DNA from: Pseudomonas xantholysinigenes
GTDB lineage: Bacteria; Pseudomonadota; Gammaproteobacteria; Pseudomonadales; Pseudomonadaceae
Direction of reading: 5' to 3'
NCBI RefSeq assembly: GCF_014268885.2
Contig: NZ_CP077095.1
Span: forward strand, 456,001 to 520,000
Length of the DNA: 64,000 nucleotides
Shown: piece by piece, positions 59,568 to 64,000 of the stretch
Layout: each line of letters opens with the position of its first letter
How positions within the stretch are numbered: position 1 is the first letter of the stretch
The notes under the pieces: generated by a model
What the model saw: only the letters and a program-made list of their open reading frames with translations
Databases searched by the model: none
Told to the model about the DNA's origin: nothing
Made by a program: the position numbers and the translations under genes

Positions 59568-60602
59568 ATGATCAAGGTCGGTATCGTCGGCGGCACGGGA
59601 TACACCGGTGTCGAACTTCTGCGTCTGCTGGCGCAGCACCCACAGGCCGAGGTGGCGGTGATCACCTCGCGTTCCGAAGCGGGCGTGGCGGTTGCCGACA
59701 TGTACCCGAACCTGCGCGGCCACTACGACGGCCTGGCCTTCAGTGTGCCGGACAGCAAGGCCCTCGCCGCCTGCGACGTGGTGTTCTTCGCCACGCCTCA
59801 TGGCGTGGCCCATGCCCTGGCGGGCGAGCTGCTGGCGGCCGGGACCAAGGTCATCGACCTGTCGGCCGACTTCCGTCTGCAGGACGCCGCCGAGTGGGGC
59901 AAGTGGTACGGCCAGCCGCACGGTGCGCCTGAGTTGCTCAAGGATGCGGTCTACGGTCTGCCGGAGGTGAACCGCGAGAAGATTCGTCAGGCGCGCCTGA
60001 TTGCCGTGCCGGGCTGCTATCCGACCGCCACCCAGCTGGGTTTGCTGCCGCTGCTGGAGGCGGGCCTGGCCGATCCGTCGCGGTTGATCGCGGACTGTAA
60101 GTCGGGCGTCAGCGGTGCCGGGCGTGGCGCAGCGGTAGGTTCGCTGTTCTGCGAAGCCGGCGAGAGCATGAAGGCTTACGCGGTCAAAGGTCATCGCCAC
60201 TTGCCGGAAATCAGCCAGGGTCTGCGTATGGCTGCAGGCAAGGATATCGGCCTGACCTTCGTGCCGCACTTGACCCCGATGATCCGCGGCATCCACGCGA
60301 CTCTTTACGCTACGGTCGCTGATACCTCCGTCGACCTGCAGGCGTTGTTCGAAAAGCGCTACGCTAATGAACCGTTCGTCGACGTGATGCCGGCCGGCAG
60401 CCATCCGGAAACCCGTAGCGTGCGTGGTGCCAACGTCTGCCGTATCGCCGTGCACCGGCCGCAGGGCGGTGACTTGGTGGTGGTGCTGTCGGTGATCGAC
60501 AACCTGGTCAAGGGCGCGTCGGGCCAGGCGCTGCAGAACCTCAACATCCTGTTCGGCCTCGACGAGCGCATGGGCTTGTCCCACGCCGGCCTGCTGCCTT
60601 AA
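59568..60602 (+). CDS. argC: N-acetyl-gamma-glutamyl-phosphate reductase
   Basis: A 344-aa NADP-dependent reductase: [18 protein letters not shown] nucleotide loop (residues 3-20), the catalytic Cys in [14 protein letters not shown], and [11 protein letters not shown] with [14 protein letters not shown]. It forms the semialdehyde intermediate of arginine synthesis. It stands alone, followed by a dispersed repeat. Confidence 0.98.
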   Translation: MIKVGIVGGTGYTGVELLRLLAQHPQAEVAVITSRSEAGVAVADMYPNLRGHYDGLAFSVPDSKALAACDVVFFATPHGVAHALAGELLAAGTKVIDLSADFRLQDAAEWGKWYGQPHGAPELLKDAVYGLPEVNREKIRQARLIAVPGCYPTATQLGLLPLLEAGLADPSRLIADCKSGVSGAGRGAAVGSLFCEAGESMKAYAVKGHRHLPEISQGLRMAAGKDIGLTFVPHLTPMIRGIHATLYATVADTSVDLQALFEKRYANEPFVDVMPAGSHPETRSVRGANVCRIAVHRPQGGDLVVVLSVIDNLVKGASGQALQNLNILFGLDERMGLSHAGLLP

Positions 60603-60612
60603 GAGCGGCGGT

Positions 60613-60686
60613 GAGCTGCAAGGCTCAAGCTGCAAGTGATCGTGTTGCGATTGGCTTGCAGCTTGTAGCTTGCCACTTGCAGCTTT
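60613..60686. repeat. AGCTGCAAG-type inverted repeat
   Basis: GAGCTGCAAGGCTCAAGCTG (from 60613) faces GGCTTGCAGCTTGTAGCTTG (from 60653) across a ~20-nt centre. Same family as the repeat between prkA and yeaH. Located immediately after argC and ending 8 nt before the erpA promoter. Confidence 0.8.
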
Positions 60687-60693
60687 CGTATTG

Positions 60694-60723
60694 TTGACCG
60701 ATTTTCTCGGACAAGCGGATAAT
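60694..60723 (+). promoter_or_regulatory. Predicted erpA promoter
   Basis: TTGACC (60694-60699), 18-nt spacer and GATAAT (60718-60723), a near-consensus sigma-70 promoter 45 nt before the erpA start codon. Confidence 0.65.
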
Positions 60724-60768
60724 ACCCGCCATCGAGTTTTATGGCGGCATTGCGCCGGGAGAATCAAC

Positions 60769-61119
60769 ATGAGCGTCGAAACCTTCACCCCCACGGCTTT
60801 GGAGTTCACCCCCGGGGCTGCGCACAAGGTCAAGACCTTGGTCAGTGAAGAGGGCAACGATCGGCTGAAGCTGCGGGTGTTCGTGACCGGCGGTGGTTGC
60901 TCGGGCTTCCAGTACGGCTTCACCTTCGATGAGGACGTCGCCGACGACGACACCATCGTCGAGCGCGAAGGCGTGGCGTTGGTGGTCGACCCGATGAGCT
61001 TCCAGTATCTGGCCGGCGCCGAAGTGGACTACCAGGAAGGCCTGGAAGGTTCGCGTTTCGTCATCAAGAACCCGAACGCCACCACTACCTGCGGTTGCGG
61101 TTCGTCGTTCTCGATCTGA
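60769..61119 (+). CDS. erpA: Iron-sulfur insertion protein ErpA
   Basis: A 116-aa A-type carrier. Its three cysteines are in [11 protein letters not shown] and CGCGSSFSI at the C-terminus. It delivers Fe-S clusters to apoproteins. The start at 60769 ([14 protein letters not shown]) follows GGGAGAA; the frame opens upstream across the promoter. A bidirectional terminator follows. Confidence 0.96.
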   Translation: MSVETFTPTALEFTPGAAHKVKTLVSEEGNDRLKLRVFVTGGGCSGFQYGFTFDEDVADDDTIVEREGVALVVDPMSFQYLAGAEVDYQEGLEGSRFVIKNPNATTTCGCGSSFSI

Positions 61120-61133
61120 TCGCTGTACCGTCA

Positions 61134-61167
61134 TGCAAAACGCCGCGCTATTGCGCGGCGTTTTGCA
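61134..61167. terminator. Bidirectional terminator between erpA and anmK
   Basis: Perfect 15-bp stem (TGCAAAACGCCGCGC, loop of 4 nt) with T-rich ends on both strands (TTTTGC), placed between the convergent erpA and anmK genes. Confidence 0.88.
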
Positions 61168-61180
61168 TTCTGCGGTTTGC

Positions 61181-63692
<2,512 letters not shown>

Positions 63693-63914
63693 AGGTAAGG
63701 TGACTTTGAAAAGTGAGTGAAAAATGAAATGGAAAAGATGAATGACATGATGAAGATGAAATAACTGTATAAAATATAACCAAATCCACTCTCGCGCAAG
63801 GGCGCGTAGACGCCACGGCGCGCCGTTCGGGTCACATTCCATTGCGAAACTTGTATTTGATGGCCGATCTTGTATGGTTGGCTCCCCTTGAATCTGAGCC
63901 TTGCGGGTCTGTCT
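63693..63914. other. AT-rich divergent intergenic region
   Basis: 222 nt between the leftward M23 gene and rightward tyrS. About 63715-63785 is markedly AT-rich against a GC-rich background, with TATATTTTATACA on the reverse strand that could be the M23 promoter. For tyrS, TTGTAT (63851) and TATGGT (63873), 16 nt apart, are a possible promoter. Confidence 0.45.
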
Positions 63915-64000
63915 ATGAAGTCGGTTGAAGAGCAGCTGGCGCTTATCAAGCGCGGTGCGGAAGAGGTATTGGTCGAGTCGGAACTGGTGGAGAAGCTCAA
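63915..64000 (+). CDS. tyrS: Tyrosyl-tRNA synthetase, N-terminal fragment
   Basis: The last 86 nt encode [20 protein letters not shown] and more, the N-terminus of a TyrS-type tRNA synthetase; the rest lies beyond the window. Assignment rests on this short match and on synteny with anmK and the M23 gene in pseudomonads. Confidence 0.75.

Noticed and set aside
63693..63842. N-terminal extension of the M23 peptidase
   Set aside because: The extra residues are Phe/His-rich, come from AT-rich non-coding sequence and precede a normal membrane anchor.

Overview
The window is a chromosomal segment of a Pseudomonas of the P. putida group. The evidence is the high GC content, the rpsU-dnaG-rpoD block next to an RmcA-like c-di-GMP protein and tRNA-Ile, the lysine catabolic pair davBA, trpE separated from trpGDC by an esterase autotransporter, and many copies of the short intergenic REP hairpin typical of this group (core GGGAGCGGGCTTGCCCGC). 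Gene order agrees, as far as I recall it, with the region around rpoD in P. putida KT2440. No insertion sequence, prophage, CRISPR array or rRNA was seen.

Layout. 1-3.4 kb: 5' part of pqqF, then davA and davB (lysine to 5-aminovalerate). 3.5-7.5 kb: a small accessory stretch with a HigBA-type toxin-antitoxin pair whose toxin is frameshifted, an Lrp regulator, a two-gene unit of a PD-(D/E)xK nuclease-like protein plus an unknown protein, a lipoprotein and an 87-aa orphan. 7.5-19.9 kb: tRNA-Ile(CAT), rmcA, rpoD, dnaG, rpsU, tsaD, plsY, folB, folK, cca. 19.9-24.8 kb: the prkA-yeaH-spoVR stress operon. 25-32.8 kb: the envelope and housekeeping operon lptD-surA-pdxA-rsmA-apaG-apaH-glpE. 32.9-36.5 kb: amgK-murU (cell-wall recycling), a DjlA-like co-chaperone and a DUF3530 protein. 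36.6-44.4 kb: a sensor kinase/response regulator pair next to a four-gene polyamine-type ABC importer. 44.5-52.5 kb: rpe, gph, trpE, estA, trpGDC. 52.6-64 kb: a lipoate-ligase-like protein, vfr, OsmC, coq7 and membrane proteins, HIT, SDR, nitronate monooxygenase, hemJ, argC, erpA, anmK, an M23 peptidase and the start of tyrS.

How genes work together. DavB and DavA are consecutive steps of lysine breakdown. AmgK and MurU return MurNAc to UDP-MurNAc, and AnmK, beside a murein peptidase, feeds the same recycling route. LptD and its chaperone SurA share an operon. Chorismate is directed to tryptophan by TrpE/TrpG and then TrpD and TrpC. Both trpE and trpGDC are preceded by short Trp-rich leader peptides (ending RWRWRA) and a hairpin, as expected for attenuation; the trpE leader peptide is the in-frame 3' end of gph itself.

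Points that stand out: the broken toxin beside an intact antitoxin, the uncharacterised nuclease-like pair at 5.1-6.4 kb (the best candidate for an undescribed system, although nothing in the sequence proves a function), the trp leader inside gph, and a strong hairpin that buries the ribosome binding site of cca.
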